A DNA stretch of 58,170 nucleotides from Chloroflexota bacterium (GTDB taxonomy: Bacteria; Chloroflexota; UBA11872; VXOZ01): contig JAPPLM010000048.1 of NCBI GenBank assembly GCA_028874195.1, positions 1 through 58,170 on the forward strand, given 5' to 3'. The notes beneath the pieces were generated by a model. That model saw only the letters and a list, made by a program, of their open reading frames with translations, was not told the origin of the DNA and searched no databases. This document shows, piece after piece, positions 26,624-35,779 of this stretch; position 1 is the first letter of the stretch; every line of letters begins with the position of its first letter. Position numbers and translations under genes: made by a program.

Positions 26624-28540
26624 CTATGTGGAAGGTACCGCGCTTGGTTCCTCAAGAGACTGCTCGCCGTCCATACCCGCAGATACACCGGTGGTGTAGA
26701 GTTCCGCGTAGAAGCCCTGTGCCGCCAGCAACGCGTCATGCGCGCCGCGCTCCACGATCTTGCCGTCCCGCAGCACGAGAATGTTGTCCGCATTCTTGAT
26801 GGTGGACAGGCGGTGGGCAATGACGAACGCCGTGCGGCCCTCGAGCAGGGTGGCCAGGGCGCGCTGGATGAGTATTTCCGTGTGGGCGTCCACACTGCTC
26901 GTCGCCTCGTCGAGGATGAGGATGTGCGGATCGATGAGCAAGGCTCGGGCAAAGCAGATCAACTGTCGTTGCCCGACGGAGAGCCGTCCGCCGCGTTCCA
27001 TCACCGCGGTGTTGTAGCCGTCCGGCAGGCGGCGGATGAAGCCGTCGATCCCTACCGCGTGAGCGGCCGCCTCGACCTCCTCCATAGTGGCGTCGGGCTT
27101 GCCGTAGCGTATGTTCTCCAGGATTGTGCCGGAAAAGAGAAAGCTATCCTGCAGCACCATGCCGACTTTGCTGCGCAGCGAGCGAATTTGCACGTCTCGC
27201 AAGTCGTGCCCGTCTATCGTAATGCGCCCTTCCTGCACGTCGTAGAAGCGCATGAGGAGATTGACGATGGACGTTTTCCCGGCGCCGGTGGGACCCACGA
27301 GCGCAATCGTCTCGCCCGGCCTGACCTCCAGATTGATATTCGTCAGCACCGGTTGCTTGGGATCGTAGCCGAACGTCACATCCTTAAAGCGCACGTGACC
27401 GTCCACGACGGGCAGCGCCGGCGCGTCAGGCTTGTCGACTATCTCCGGATCGGTGTCGAGCAGTTGGAAGATGCGTTCGCCACCTGCCATGGCTTGCTGG
27501 AGATTCGTGTACCATGCCGAAATTTCGCGAATAGGCATGAAAAATTGCTGAACGTATGAGAGGAAGGCCACAAAAACCCCCAAGCTCATTGCGTCATTCA
27601 ATACGCGGTAGCCGCCGTAGACAATGACGATACCGATAGCGAGCGCCGTGACAAGCTCCACCGCCGGGGGAAATGCGGCCATGACCCGCGCCGCCCGCAT
27701 CGTGGCGTCGAGGTTCTCGCGGTTCGTGCCCTGAAACTGACGATAGTTCAGGTCCTCGCGCGTGAAGGATTGCGCAACCCGCACCCCGCTAATGTTCTCT
27801 TGCAAGTTCGCGTACACTTGGCCCACGCGATGCCGCACCTCCCGGAACCGCTGGCGGGCCTGCCCGCTGAAGATGCGCGTAATCAGGTACATAAGTGGCA
27901 TCACCACGAACGTCGCCAGAGAGAGTGCGGGATCCAACAGCAACATCACGGCAAGGATGAGGACGAGTCCGAGCAGGTCTGCTACCAGAGTCATCGTGCC
28001 TTGTGAAAAGGCATTGTTGAGGGCATTCACGTCACTGGTGACGCGGGCGATGATTACGCCAATTTCGTTGCTATCGAGGTAGCGAAACGAGAGCTTTTGC
28101 AGGTGTGTAACAACCCTCACCCGCAGGGTGTGCAGCATGCGCTGTGATATGGCTGCAATCATCGCGCCGTGGGTATAGGAAGACACACCCATGACTACGA
28201 GGCTAAGAAGATAGAGGGTGGCCGCAAATGCCAGGATGCGCGCGTCCTCTTTCAAAACGCCGTCGTCAATAGCGACTTTGATTAAGTACGGTCCGGCCAT
28301 AGTAGCGCATGACGTCACCAGGACGAGAAAGATCGCCACCACGAGTTGTCCCCGGTGAGGCGCCAGGAAAGGCAGCATGCGGCGGACGACGTCTTGATCG
28401 AAGGCCTTGGCGTCCGGGTCGACTTCTACGCTATCGTCGCTCCCGCGCCAACCGCTGCTGCGGGAACCGAAGCTGCCGCGCGAACTCATGCCGCCGCTGC
28501 TGCGCCAACTGCCGCCCATGTCGAAGCCACCGCTGATCAT
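26624..28540 (-). CDS. ABC exporter subunit (permease-ATPase half-transporter)
   Basis: A 638-residue fused membrane/ATPase half-transporter of the MsbA/BmrD-type exporter family. An unusual serine/glycine/arginine-rich N-terminal tail (residues 1-40) precedes six transmembrane segments. The nucleotide-binding domain has Walker A GPTGAGKTS, the signature LSVGQRQ, Walker B ILILDEATSSVD with catalytic Glu, and an intact H-loop (IAHRLSTI). It overlaps the upstream partner gene by four bases (ATGA, 28537-28540). Probably forms a heterodimer with that partner; its signature motif is altered (LSVGQ instead of LSGGQ). The exported compound is unknown: a lipid, peptide or drug are the usual options. 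Confidence 0.92.
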   Translation of the reverse strand: MISGGFDMGGSWRSSGGMSSRGSFGSRSSGWRGSDDSVEVDPDAKAFDQDVVRRMLPFLAPHRGQLVVAIFLVLVTSCATMAGPYLIKVAIDDGVLKEDARILAFAATLYLLSLVVMGVSSYTHGAMIAAISQRMLHTLRVRVVTHLQKLSFRYLDSNEIGVIIARVTSDVNALNNAFSQGTMTLVADLLGLVLILAVMLLLDPALSLATFVVMPLMYLITRIFSGQARQRFREVRHRVGQVYANLQENISGVRVAQSFTREDLNYRQFQGTNRENLDATMRAARVMAAFPPAVELVTALAIGIVIVYGGYRVLNDAMSLGVFVAFLSYVQQFFMPIREISAWYTNLQQAMAGGERIFQLLDTDPEIVDKPDAPALPVVDGHVRFKDVTFGYDPKQPVLTNINLEVRPGETIALVGPTGAGKTSIVNLLMRFYDVQEGRITIDGHDLRDVQIRSLRSKVGMVLQDSFLFSGTILENIRYGKPDATMEEVEAAAHAVGIDGFIRRLPDGYNTAVMERGGRLSVGQRQLICFARALLIDPHILILDEATSSVDAHTEILIQRALATLLEGRTAFVIAHRLSTIKNADNILVLRDGKIVERGAHDALLAAQGFYAELYTTGVSAGMDGEQSLEEPSAVPST

Positions 28541-30432
28541 CCGCCCGCTCCCCGCGCATCGCTACTGTCTACGGCGACCACCGTGCCCGCAATGCTATTC
28601 CCAGCGGCCTGCGCTTGTGCCTGTCGCTGCCGCTCCATGTGCTCCTCTTGCTCCTGCAATTGATACACGTACATGTCACGGTAGAGGCCTGTTTGGTCTA
28701 CCAGTTCGGTGTGCCCGCCGCGTTGCACGATCCGCCCTTCATCCAAGACGACGATCTCATTCGCCTCGCGCACGCTGGAAACCCGCTGCGCGATGATGAA
28801 GGTCGTGCGCCCGCGCATGAGCTCATTCAGCGCTTCCTGCAAAGCTGCTTCAGTGCGTGTATCTACCGCGGACGTGGATTCATCGAGGATGAGGACACGG
28901 GGGTCTAACAAGAGCGCGCGCGCAATGGCAACGCGCTGCTTCTGACCGCCGGAGAGCGTCACACCGCGCTCGCCGACGTGCGTCTCGTAACCGTCGGGAA
29001 ACTGCTTGATGAAGTCGTGGGCCTGTGCCGCCTTGGCCGCCGCAATGATCTCTTTTTCCGTCGCGTCCGGCCGCCCGTACGAGATGTTCTCCCGAATGGA
29101 TGCGGCAAAGAGGAACGTCTCCTGTGCCACCAAGCCGATGTGCTGCCGTAGGGCCCGGAAGGTGAGATCGCGAATGTCGTACCCATCCAACGTGATGCGC
29201 CCGCCGGTCACGTCATAGAAGCGCGGCAAGAGGTTGATAATCGTGCTCTTGCCGGAACCGGTGCTGCCCACGATGCCGATAACCTGACCGGCTTTCGCTT
29301 CGATGGTGATGTCATCGAGCACCGGCAGTCCGCTGGCGTTGTACGACACCGATTCAAACTTCACATTACCTGCAACCAAGGCCATGTCTATGGCATCGGG
29401 CTTCTCCGCGATGTCCGACTGGGCGTCGAGGATTTCGAAGATGCGTTCGCCCGCGGCAATGGCGCGCGCGTACGTGTTGATGGTCATGCCCAGCATGCGG
29501 ATAGGGCGCTGGAGCAACAACAGGTAGCCGGTGAACGCGACGAGCGTACCCAGACTCATGCCGCCGGCAATCACCTGCAAGCCGCCGTACCAGACCACGG
29601 CTGCGGTACCGATACCGGCGATGAACTGCAAGATCGGGTTGCGCATGGCAAAGAGCTCCATGGTCCGCGACGTGGCAATTGCCAGCCGGTCGGAGCTATG
29701 CAGGAATTTGGTCGTTTCCTGCTCTTCTTGCGCAAAGGCCCGCACCACGCGCATGCCGGAGAGGTCCTCTTGCAGGACCGTACTAAGCTGTGCCGTCTCC
29801 TGCTGTACCCGGCTAAACATCGGCCGCAATTGGCGGGCAAAGAAGAAGGCAATGACGAAGAGCACCGGCATCGTCGCCAAGGAGAGGAGCGCCAGTTTCC
29901 ATTCGGTCAGCAAGAGCACGACCAGCACTGCCACGAAGGTCAGGAACATGTGCGCGCCGTTGATGAGGCCTTGCGAGACGAAGAAGCGGATTTGCTCTAC
30001 GTCGCTCGTGGCCCGCGACATGAGTTGTCCGGTCTGAGAGCGATCGTGGTAGGCGAAGGAGAGACGCTGATACTGGTTGAAAATACGGTTACGGAGATCG
30101 AAGCATACGCGCTGCGAAAGGTATTCGGCTAAAAATACCTGTGAAAACGTGAATATGCCCTTGGCGAGTGTGGCGGCGAGAATGAGACCGGCAAAGACTA
30201 AGAGGATCTGCGTGGGCTCAAGGGAAAACCACGTGTCCGCGCTTGCGGCCGCACTGCCGGCATCGTCCGCGGCCTGGCCCTGCTGGGGCAGCCGCGCTTC
30301 GTCAACGACACCGCCGAGTAAACGTGGTACGACCAGACCGAGAAGGGTGCTGCCGGCGAGGGCGCCGTAGGCAAGGAAAGCGAGCTTCCGGTAGCGCCAG
30401 GTGTAGAGGAAGAGTCGCCGCAGCGTATCCAT
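28537..30432 (-). CDS. ABC exporter subunit (permease-ATPase half-transporter)
   Basis: A 631-residue fused half-transporter that is the partner of the next gene. Six transmembrane segments are followed by a nucleotide-binding domain with Walker A GSTGSGKST, canonical signature LSGGQKQ, Walker B VLILDESTSAVD with catalytic Glu, but the H-loop histidine is replaced by Gln (FIIAQRVSSV). Such asymmetry between two subunits is typical of heterodimeric exporters in which one site is less active. The C-terminus is a Gln/Glu/Ala-rich tail (LQEQEEHMERQRQAQAQAAG). The gene is first in the pair, with an ATG at 30432. Confidence 0.93.
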   Translation of the reverse strand: MDTLRRLFLYTWRYRKLAFLAYGALAGSTLLGLVVPRLLGGVVDEARLPQQGQAADDAGSAAASADTWFSLEPTQILLVFAGLILAATLAKGIFTFSQVFLAEYLSQRVCFDLRNRIFNQYQRLSFAYHDRSQTGQLMSRATSDVEQIRFFVSQGLINGAHMFLTFVAVLVVLLLTEWKLALLSLATMPVLFVIAFFFARQLRPMFSRVQQETAQLSTVLQEDLSGMRVVRAFAQEEQETTKFLHSSDRLAIATSRTMELFAMRNPILQFIAGIGTAAVVWYGGLQVIAGGMSLGTLVAFTGYLLLLQRPIRMLGMTINTYARAIAAGERIFEILDAQSDIAEKPDAIDMALVAGNVKFESVSYNASGLPVLDDITIEAKAGQVIGIVGSTGSGKSTIINLLPRFYDVTGGRITLDGYDIRDLTFRALRQHIGLVAQETFLFAASIRENISYGRPDATEKEIIAAAKAAQAHDFIKQFPDGYETHVGERGVTLSGGQKQRVAIARALLLDPRVLILDESTSAVDTRTEAALQEALNELMRGRTTFIIAQRVSSVREANEIVVLDEGRIVQRGGHTELVDQTGLYRDMYVYQLQEQEEHMERQRQAQAQAAGNSIAGTVVAVDSSDARGAGG

Positions 30433-30647
30433 TGCCGGCTGCTCTGCGCCTCCTCTTCTCTACGGAGCGGACACGAGCGGCGGCGAGCCTCCACTTGAAG
30501 GCGAACTCACGCCCAGTACGCCGTACCCGCACGTTTACGTTAATGTGCATCCTAGCACGAGGCGCTTGGTGGGTCAAACCATCCCAAACTGGAGAAACCA
30601 TCGAGGCCTGCTCCGGCAGTGAGGGCAGGTGAGGGCGGTAGAGGCCT

Positions 30648-31463
30648 TTAGCGTTGACACCGCGGACAGAGGTGCGTGCCCCGTTGCGCGACGACGATGC
30701 GTTCGATGGGCGTGCCGCAATTGAGGCACGGTTCACCCGCGCGGCGGTAGACCGCCAGATATTCCCGGTAGCGGCCGGGCTTGCCTTCAGCATCGCTATA
30801 GACGGCGTCGAAAGTAGTGCCTCCGTTAGCAATTGCGGAACGCAGAATGTCCCGCGTGGTGTTGAGTAGTGCCGCCGCTTCCTTTTCTGTAAGGGAATCG
30901 GCCGACCGACGGGGATGCAGCTTGCAGGCAAACAGCACTTCATCGACGTAGATATTGCCCAGGCCCGCGAGGAAGTGCTGGTTGAGCAAGAGGGATTTTA
31001 ACGAGGTGGTGCGGCGTGCAAGTCGTTCGCTTAAGACATCGACCGTCAATGCCGAATCGAACGGCTCGGGACCAAGCGGAGCAAAGAGTTCTGCCAGGCG
31101 GGCATCGTCTACCAGCCAGATGCGACCGAACCGCCGCACGTCGTAGAAGCAGAGCACGTGACCGGATGCGAGATTCCACTGCGCGCGCAGGTAACGGATA
31201 TCTTCCACCGGTCTCGTGAGCTTGAGCCGGCCGCTCATGCGCAGGTGCACGACCAGATTGAGCGTATCGAGGGCGAACACCAGGAATTTCGCGCGGCGGT
31301 TGATCGCGGTAATGCGCTGGCCCGGCAGCAGCGCGACAATAGCGTCCGGCTCTGGCTCAGCCACGGCGTGGGGATCGAGCAACGGCACCGCGGCAATCAC
31401 GTCCGCATAGAGGTGCGGCACGAGGCTGCGGCGTATGGTTTCGACCTCAGGCAACTCAGGCAT
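30648..31463 (-). CDS. mutM: Formamidopyrimidine-DNA glycosylase
   Basis: Base-excision repair glycosylase/AP lyase that removes oxidised purines such as 8-oxoguanine. The catalytic N-terminus is MPELPEVETI with Pro2 and Glu3. The lysine of the RRAKFLVF block and the helix-two-turn-helix follow. The C-terminal zinc finger is complete (Cys246, Cys249, Cys266, Cys269). 271 residues, normal length. The nearest neighbours encode unrelated functions, so this is a lone repair gene. Confidence 0.96.
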   Translation of the reverse strand: MPELPEVETIRRSLVPHLYADVIAAVPLLDPHAVAEPEPDAIVALLPGQRITAINRRAKFLVFALDTLNLVVHLRMSGRLKLTRPVEDIRYLRAQWNLASGHVLCFYDVRRFGRIWLVDDARLAELFAPLGPEPFDSALTVDVLSERLARRTTSLKSLLLNQHFLAGLGNIYVDEVLFACKLHPRRSADSLTEKEAAALLNTTRDILRSAIANGGTTFDAVYSDAEGKPGRYREYLAVYRRAGEPCLNCGTPIERIVVAQRGTHLCPRCQR

Positions 31464-31672
31464 GACAACCTCGTCAGCTCTTCACTTTCTTTGAAGTTAT
31501 CGCATGAACCGGCTCGACAAGCCGACCTGTGCTTCGACCCTTCGTCAAGGCCTGTACTGAGCGACGTATTTATGAGACAAGCTCTAGTTAACTGCTACAC
31601 TCCCTCAACGACGGGACGCAGGCAGAACGCGGTGTCCAAACAGGCGGCGCAGTTGTACGATGGCAGGTCCTG

Positions 31673-32308
31673 TCAGCGCAGAGATTCGCCGGTAAGGCGT
31701 AGCTCTCCCGGCGCAATCTCGACGGCTGTCACCCGTATCCCGTACTCCGTCCTGAACCATGGATCGAGGATTTCATTCACCTCAGCGGCGGCCTCCGCCA
31801 TATAGCCTGCCGGCACGGGGAAGATGCCCAACTTCCCTTTTACGTTCTCAGCTACTATCCTGCCGTTGCGCACGACGAGGCGTCCGCTCACCTGGATGGT
31901 CGTACGGAGAGGGCGCAGCAACGTGCCCCGGATGACGAAGGCGTCCGGCTGGAACGTCAAGACAACGTCCGTTACTTCCGCATCGCCGTGTCTGGCCACG
32001 ATGTATTCTTGGATCTTTGGGGTCAATTCGCGGTCGGCAATTGTCAACATAAATTGCCCCGGCGCTGGAGAGGGACACAAGAGCGCGGGCGTCGCAAGCG
32101 CTTCCGATTGCGGCGGCAAACAAGAGACCCATGTGACCTGCGCGGTCGGCTCTGCCAACGGCGTTGCGTCGCGGCGCGCTTGCGGTGTTTCTCCGGTCTC
32201 CGGCGCTTGAATCTCACCGCCGCACTGCACGAGGAGTAGCATGTTTGCGAGGACAGCTAGCCTTATGGCTTGTGACCATATCCGCCCCATAGCACAGCAC
32301 CTTGGCAT
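31673..32308 (-). CDS. Putative lipoprotein, LmeA/DUF2993-like
   Basis: A 211-residue protein with a short leader and lipobox-like LLVQC (Cys29) followed by a Pro/Thr/Ala linker. The rest resembles the C-terminal two-thirds of its neighbour at 32442-33137: an LTIADRELTPKI start, strands with TFQPDAFVIRGTL and a closing ELRLTGESL. In the DUF2993 (LmeA-like) group such proteins are lipid-anchored or membrane-bound with a TULIP-like beta fold, linked in actinobacteria to cell-envelope lipid handling. The assignment rests on general pattern and neighbour similarity, not a clear motif. Probably the result of a tandem duplication. Confidence 0.6.
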   Translation of the reverse strand: MPRCCAMGRIWSQAIRLAVLANMLLLVQCGGEIQAPETGETPQARRDATPLAEPTAQVTWVSCLPPQSEALATPALLCPSPAPGQFMLTIADRELTPKIQEYIVARHGDAEVTDVVLTFQPDAFVIRGTLLRPLRTTIQVSGRLVVRNGRIVAENVKGKLGIFPVPAGYMAEAAAEVNEILDPWFRTEYGIRVTAVEIAPGELRLTGESLR

Positions 32309-32441
32309 GCGGCATCATGTCGTCATTAGCCCATGATACAAGACCCACCGGAGTTCGCGTTGGAAGCCAAGCATCATCCTGGACAAGGCGCAGAGCCGCG
32401 CGCGGAGCGCAAAATCCTGCTTGACAGTCAAGACTGCGGTC

Positions 32442-33137
32442 TTATCTCTCGAGGCGCTCGCCGGTAACGATGATTTTCCCCGGAATGATCTCGACACTAT
32501 CTATGCGCAGTCCTTGCGTTTCGCCGACGTTCGCATCCAGGTACTCGTTTGCCTGCGCAGTCAGTTGGTCCCGCAACGCTTCCGGCATCGTCAATGCGCC
32601 CAACTTTGCCTCGGTAAACGCTATCCGCACGGTTTCCTCACTGACGACGAAGTGGCCTTTCGCCTGGATATTGGCACGGAAGGGCGCGATGATCGTGCCG
32701 CTGGCCGCAAACGCGTCCTGTTCGAACGTGACCACCAGATTGGACACGGGCGGATTGTCGAGCGAAGCGATGACCTCACCCAAAAGCGCCGTCAGGTCGC
32801 TATCGGCGACCTCGATGGTGAAGCGGCCGGGTTCGTCGGCCTGCTTGATGGCGTCCTCGGCCCGCTGAATGGCCGCGGTTTGCTCTGAGACTACTTCCGG
32901 AGTTGCCGTTGATCCCGGAATCGGCGTGCCGGACTCACGTGCGCCGCCTTGCGCTGATTCTCTGACGATTGTTGGCGTTGGAGTCGGCGCAACGCTCTGG
33001 CCAAAGAGCGCGCTCAGCCCCGGTACCTCCACAACGCCTGTCCCGGCAAGCAAGATCACGCCCAAGAGGATGAGCAAGAGAAATAGGGTGAAGAAGAGTA
33101 CAGACAGCGCCTTATAGATTTGCCACAGGCATCCCAT
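32442..33137 (-). CDS. Membrane-anchored LmeA/DUF2993-like protein
   Basis: A 231-residue protein with one N-terminal transmembrane helix (about residues 10-32, ALSVLFFTLFLLLILLGVIL), a Thr/Pro linker, then a domain alike the one in the neighbouring 31673-32308 gene. Shared features are FTIEVADSDLTALL near the domain start, TFEQDAFAASGTI mid-way and IIVTGERLE at the C-terminus (neighbour: LRLTGESL). It may bind a lipid or envelope component; no enzyme motif is seen. Gene order and similarity suggest ancestral duplication of the domain with different anchoring. The start at 33137 is an ATG; nothing upstream decides it strongly. Confidence 0.65.
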   Translation of the reverse strand: MGCLWQIYKALSVLFFTLFLLLILLGVILLAGTGVVEVPGLSALFGQSVAPTPTPTIVRESAQGGARESGTPIPGSTATPEVVSEQTAAIQRAEDAIKQADEPGRFTIEVADSDLTALLGEVIASLDNPPVSNLVVTFEQDAFAASGTIIAPFRANIQAKGHFVVSEETVRIAFTEAKLGALTMPEALRDQLTAQANEYLDANVGETQGLRIDSVEIIPGKIIVTGERLER

Positions 33138-33297
33138 ACATTGTCATCCCGTATCGATCGGCTTTCGTAACCTACATGGTACAATACCGGCGGCTTGCGG
33201 CGATTCTGCCCGCCCAGTGAGGCTTTGGCAGAGCGCTTGATCCTTGCAAAAGAACTGAGAGTTCTCTTGCTGCCCCTTGGTGGACGAGACAGGAAGA

Positions 33298-33344
33298 GCA
33301 ATTTCCGTTCGTCCTGAGCTTGTCGAAGGACGAACGGAAATTGC
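33298..33344. repeat. Repeat family C element with perfect 18-bp stem
   Basis: Arms 33298-33315 and 33327-33344 are exact reverse complements around GAGCTTGTCGA. The centre CCTGAGCTTGTCGAAGG is the same as in copies at 13342, 13443 and 34167. It lies between the divergent starts of the genes at 33137 and 33429. Confidence 0.8.
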
Positions 33345-33428
33345 CTGCCGAACAGACGCGAGCCTTCTTGACGGAATCTCATTCCTTCCGAGTTTTATCG
33401 CCGGAGCAATTGCAGGTACGAGCGTTCA

Positions 33429-33983
33429 GTGCGAGAAGATTCCTCATTTGAAGCCGCAGCGGCTCTGCGGAAAGGCTCTCAGACGCTTGCGCGTTTGGAG
33501 CAGGCACGAAATCTGACGCCGCAAAGCGCAGCTTTGACTGCTCCGGAGTGGGAGCTTCTTCGGGCGTTCGGTCTCAACACGCTTCATGACGTGCGGCAGC
33601 GCATGGATGAACACGCCATGCTCGCCGCGTACGACGGCGCGCCGAGTGCGCTCACGGAAATCCTGAACGAACACGTTCCGGTATCGTCGGAGCGGGAACG
33701 TGTGCCAAGCCGCGAGCGCGCGCGCATTGAAACTGGAGTAGAAGCACTGCTGGAAACCAGCCTAGACTACGATCCGGAGAAGCTGCGGGCGACTTTACGT
33801 TACGCGGTCATGAGGCAGCGGTGTGAGCAGGAAGGAGTCGCAGTACCGCGGGAATCCCCCACGGGCCGGTTCTATGCCGTTACCTTCGGGGTGTGTGACG
33901 GTAAGGTCTTGCAGCGGAAATACGGCACGATCCGGCAGGCCTCCGGTCAAGCGCGGCGCAGCATGACGTTGCGGGAGAAATAG
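33429..33983 (+). CDS. Conserved-unlikely hypothetical protein
   Basis: A 184-residue protein starting at GTG 33429. I do not recognise it. It has an Ala/Leu-rich start, a polar middle with ERERVPSRERARIE, and a C-terminal block of PTGRFYAVTFGVCDGKVLQR with Y-G-T-I-R-Q-A-S. No signal peptide or membrane segment. The codon pattern looks protein-like over the whole length, but no start site supports it strongly. It could belong to a family of short regulatory or mobile-element proteins; that is only a guess. Confidence 0.45.
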   Translation: MREDSSFEAAAALRKGSQTLARLEQARNLTPQSAALTAPEWELLRAFGLNTLHDVRQRMDEHAMLAAYDGAPSALTEILNEHVPVSSERERVPSRERARIETGVEALLETSLDYDPEKLRATLRYAVMRQRCEQEGVAVPRESPTGRFYAVTFGVCDGKVLQRKYGTIRQASGQARRSMTLREK

Positions 33984-34209
33984 TACACAGCACATGCCGT
34001 GAGCAACGAGGGTGCGGAAGACTGCTTAGTGCCAACAGTCTCGTTCTGCTCTGCGCCTTGCCCAAGATAGTGTTTATGCCCCCCAAGCCTGCCCCGTGCC
34101 TGAAATGGGGAAGCGGGGGACAAGCCCCAATGCTGTCGCATTAACCACTGTGTCGAGGAACATGGTGCCCTTCGACAAGCTCAGGACAGGCTAACAGGCC
34201 CTACACCCC

Positions 34210-34235
34210 GGTAGCGCAGGTTTGCAACCTGCGCC
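34210..34235 (+). repeat. Repeat family B copy
   Basis: Same as the copy at 18094-18119, differing by one base in the centre (TTTGCAACC here, TTTGTAACC there). Confidence 0.8.
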
Positions 34236-34309
34236 TGGGAGGAACAAGCCGCGTATACTTTTTCTCTCAGGCGGCAACGTTGGAGAGTGCGACCTGCGCT
34301 GCTACTCTG

Positions 34310-34333
34310 GCGGGGGACAAGCCCCCGCGCTAC
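34310..34333 (-). repeat. Repeat family A copy, reverse orientation
   Basis: GCGGGGGACAAGCCCCCGC followed by GCTAC, the reverse complement of the 19921 copy. A partial copy precedes it at 34113-34128. Confidence 0.8.
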
Positions 34334-34477
34334 GGCCGGTTATTGTGGCTCGAGCTTGCATTAACCAGAGCATGTCGATCAAGTCTCGGCGGTTAGCACA
34401 GTTGCATCTACCACGGACGATTCGGCACAGTTAGGTGCAGCCCGTTTCGCAATAATTCCCTACATGGATGGTCGCGA

Positions 34478-35236
34478 GTGTCGCTGCTTGGCCTGACCGA
34501 CTTTCAAATCCTCCTCCTCACCGGCGGCATCATAACGTTCTGCGCGGCCACCGTCGCGGGCACGACGGGATTTGGCTACGGGCTCGTCAGCGTGCCCTTG
34601 CTCATGCTGGTGCTGCCGCCGCGGGTAGTGGTGCCTGCCGTCACAACGCACATCTTCCTTGTCTCTCTGTTCATTCTCTTGGAGGTCATCAGAAATGTTG
34701 ACCTCAGGCGTATCTGGCCGTTAATGGCGACCGGTCTCATCGGTCTCCCGCTTGGCGTCTACGTGCTGCTTGTCCTGAGCGAAGGCGCGCTCAAGACCAT
34801 CGTCGGGGTTGTGATTGTATTCTTTGCACTGGTGCTGCTGCTGGGCATAAACCTTGAGATCAAAAATGAAAAGATCGCGCTAGCGCCGGTGGGAATTGCG
34901 AGCGGGCTCCTTGCCTCCGGCACTGCCATGGCCGGGCCGCCCGTCATCCTCTTCTTCTCCAACCAGGGCATGCTGAAGCAAGTCTTTCGCGCGAATCTGG
35001 CCGCGTATTTCGTCTTTCTCAACGCCATTACTATTCCTGCCCATGCGGCGAGCGGTTTGTTCACGGGAGAGGTCGTGCGGCTTGCCCTGTTGTTCTTGCC
35101 AACGCTTGCTGTTGGCATGGTCCTGGGAATCTTCCTCTCGCGCAAGGTGCCGGAGGAGTACTTCAAACGCCTGGTCCTGGTGGTCGTGCTCTGCTCCGGG
35201 CTGCTCTCGATAACCTCAGGGCTGGGGCTTTTCTAG
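34478..35236 (+). CDS. TauE/SafE family membrane transporter
   Basis: A 252-residue protein with about eight transmembrane segments, the usual organisation of TauE/SafE permeases (sulfite, sulfoacetate or other anion export). Visible family features are the TGFGYGLVSVPLLMLV start after residue 25, the internal repeat region VPAVTTHIF and a mid-protein GTAMAGPPVILFFSNQG motif. Start is GTG 34478; no ATG is in frame nearby. The gene converges on a GNAT gene with a four-base overlap of stop regions (35233-35236). Confidence 0.88.
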   Translation: MSLLGLTDFQILLLTGGIITFCAATVAGTTGFGYGLVSVPLLMLVLPPRVVVPAVTTHIFLVSLFILLEVIRNVDLRRIWPLMATGLIGLPLGVYVLLVLSEGALKTIVGVVIVFFALVLLLGINLEIKNEKIALAPVGIASGLLASGTAMAGPPVILFFSNQGMLKQVFRANLAAYFVFLNAITIPAHAASGLFTGEVVRLALLFLPTLAVGMVLGIFLSRKVPEEYFKRLVLVVVLCSGLLSITSGLGLF

Positions 35237-35775
35237 GCGAAGCCGGTCTCGCGGAGAGTCTCCATGATCGCCTCCCAGCGCTTGGGATAGCTGGGATGAC
35301 TCATGTGCGGCTCGAAGCCGAGCTTCAGGTAGATGTGTATCGCGGGGAGACGCACGTCGTCGGTGAGCAGTTGGGCGGAGTGAAAGTCGCGTTCGCGAAA
35401 GCGGTGCAAGACGGCGAGGGAGAGCCAGTAGCCGAGGCCCTGGCCCCGGTGGTCCGGGTGCACGCAGACCATGTGCACGGTGCCGCGCTCGGGCGGGTTC
35501 TTCTCTTCGTGAAACGCAGTGGCGGTTCCGACCACAGCTTCGCCCTCAACAGCAAAGAACATGCCGTCGGGATCAAATCCCGGGTTCGCAATAATCTTCT
35601 CGCGGCACGCCTCGACCGTCCACGATGGGTTCATTGCCGCTGCCACCAGCTCCGTCCAGAGCACCTCGTCGTTGGGACGATACGAGCGAATGCGGTAGGG
35701 CACCGGCACCTGCAGCGGAGGGAGGTCGTCCAGGTGCGGACGCACCATAGTCAGTTGCGGATTCGACGCGCTCAC
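35233..35775 (-). CDS. GNAT-family N-acetyltransferase
   Basis: A 180-residue GNAT fold protein with a C-terminal domain of normal length: EGEAVVGTATAFHE strand, VHPDHRGQGLGYWLS acetyl-CoA loop and LKLGFEPHM near the end. It starts four bases after the stop of the enolase-superfamily gene at 35780, so it is translated with it in an operon of three. The target is unknown. Being in that operon, a role in modifying an amine or sugar intermediate is possible. Confidence 0.85.
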   Translation of the reverse strand: MSASNPQLTMVRPHLDDLPPLQVPVPYRIRSYRPNDEVLWTELVAAAMNPSWTVEACREKIIANPGFDPDGMFFAVEGEAVVGTATAFHEEKNPPERGTVHMVCVHPDHRGQGLGYWLSLAVLHRFRERDFHSAQLLTDDVRLPAIHIYLKLGFEPHMSHPSYPKRWEAIMETLRETGFA

Positions 35776-35779
35776 GGCG

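Larger units (their letters stand above)
33984..34477. other. Intergenic region dense in palindromic repeats
   Basis: Nearly 500 bases without a convincing gene. It holds family A parts at 34113-34128 and 34310-34333, family C at 34167-34190 and family B at 34210-34235, in mixed orientation. The small frames across it are repeat translations. Confidence 0.65.

Noticed and set aside
25195-26799. Long plus-strand frame opposite ftsH
   Set aside because: Antisense shadow of ftsH and the adjacent gap; sequence is His/Arg/Asp-rich without domain signs.
34222-34434. Small plus-strand frame
   Set aside because: Mostly translation of family A and B repeats.
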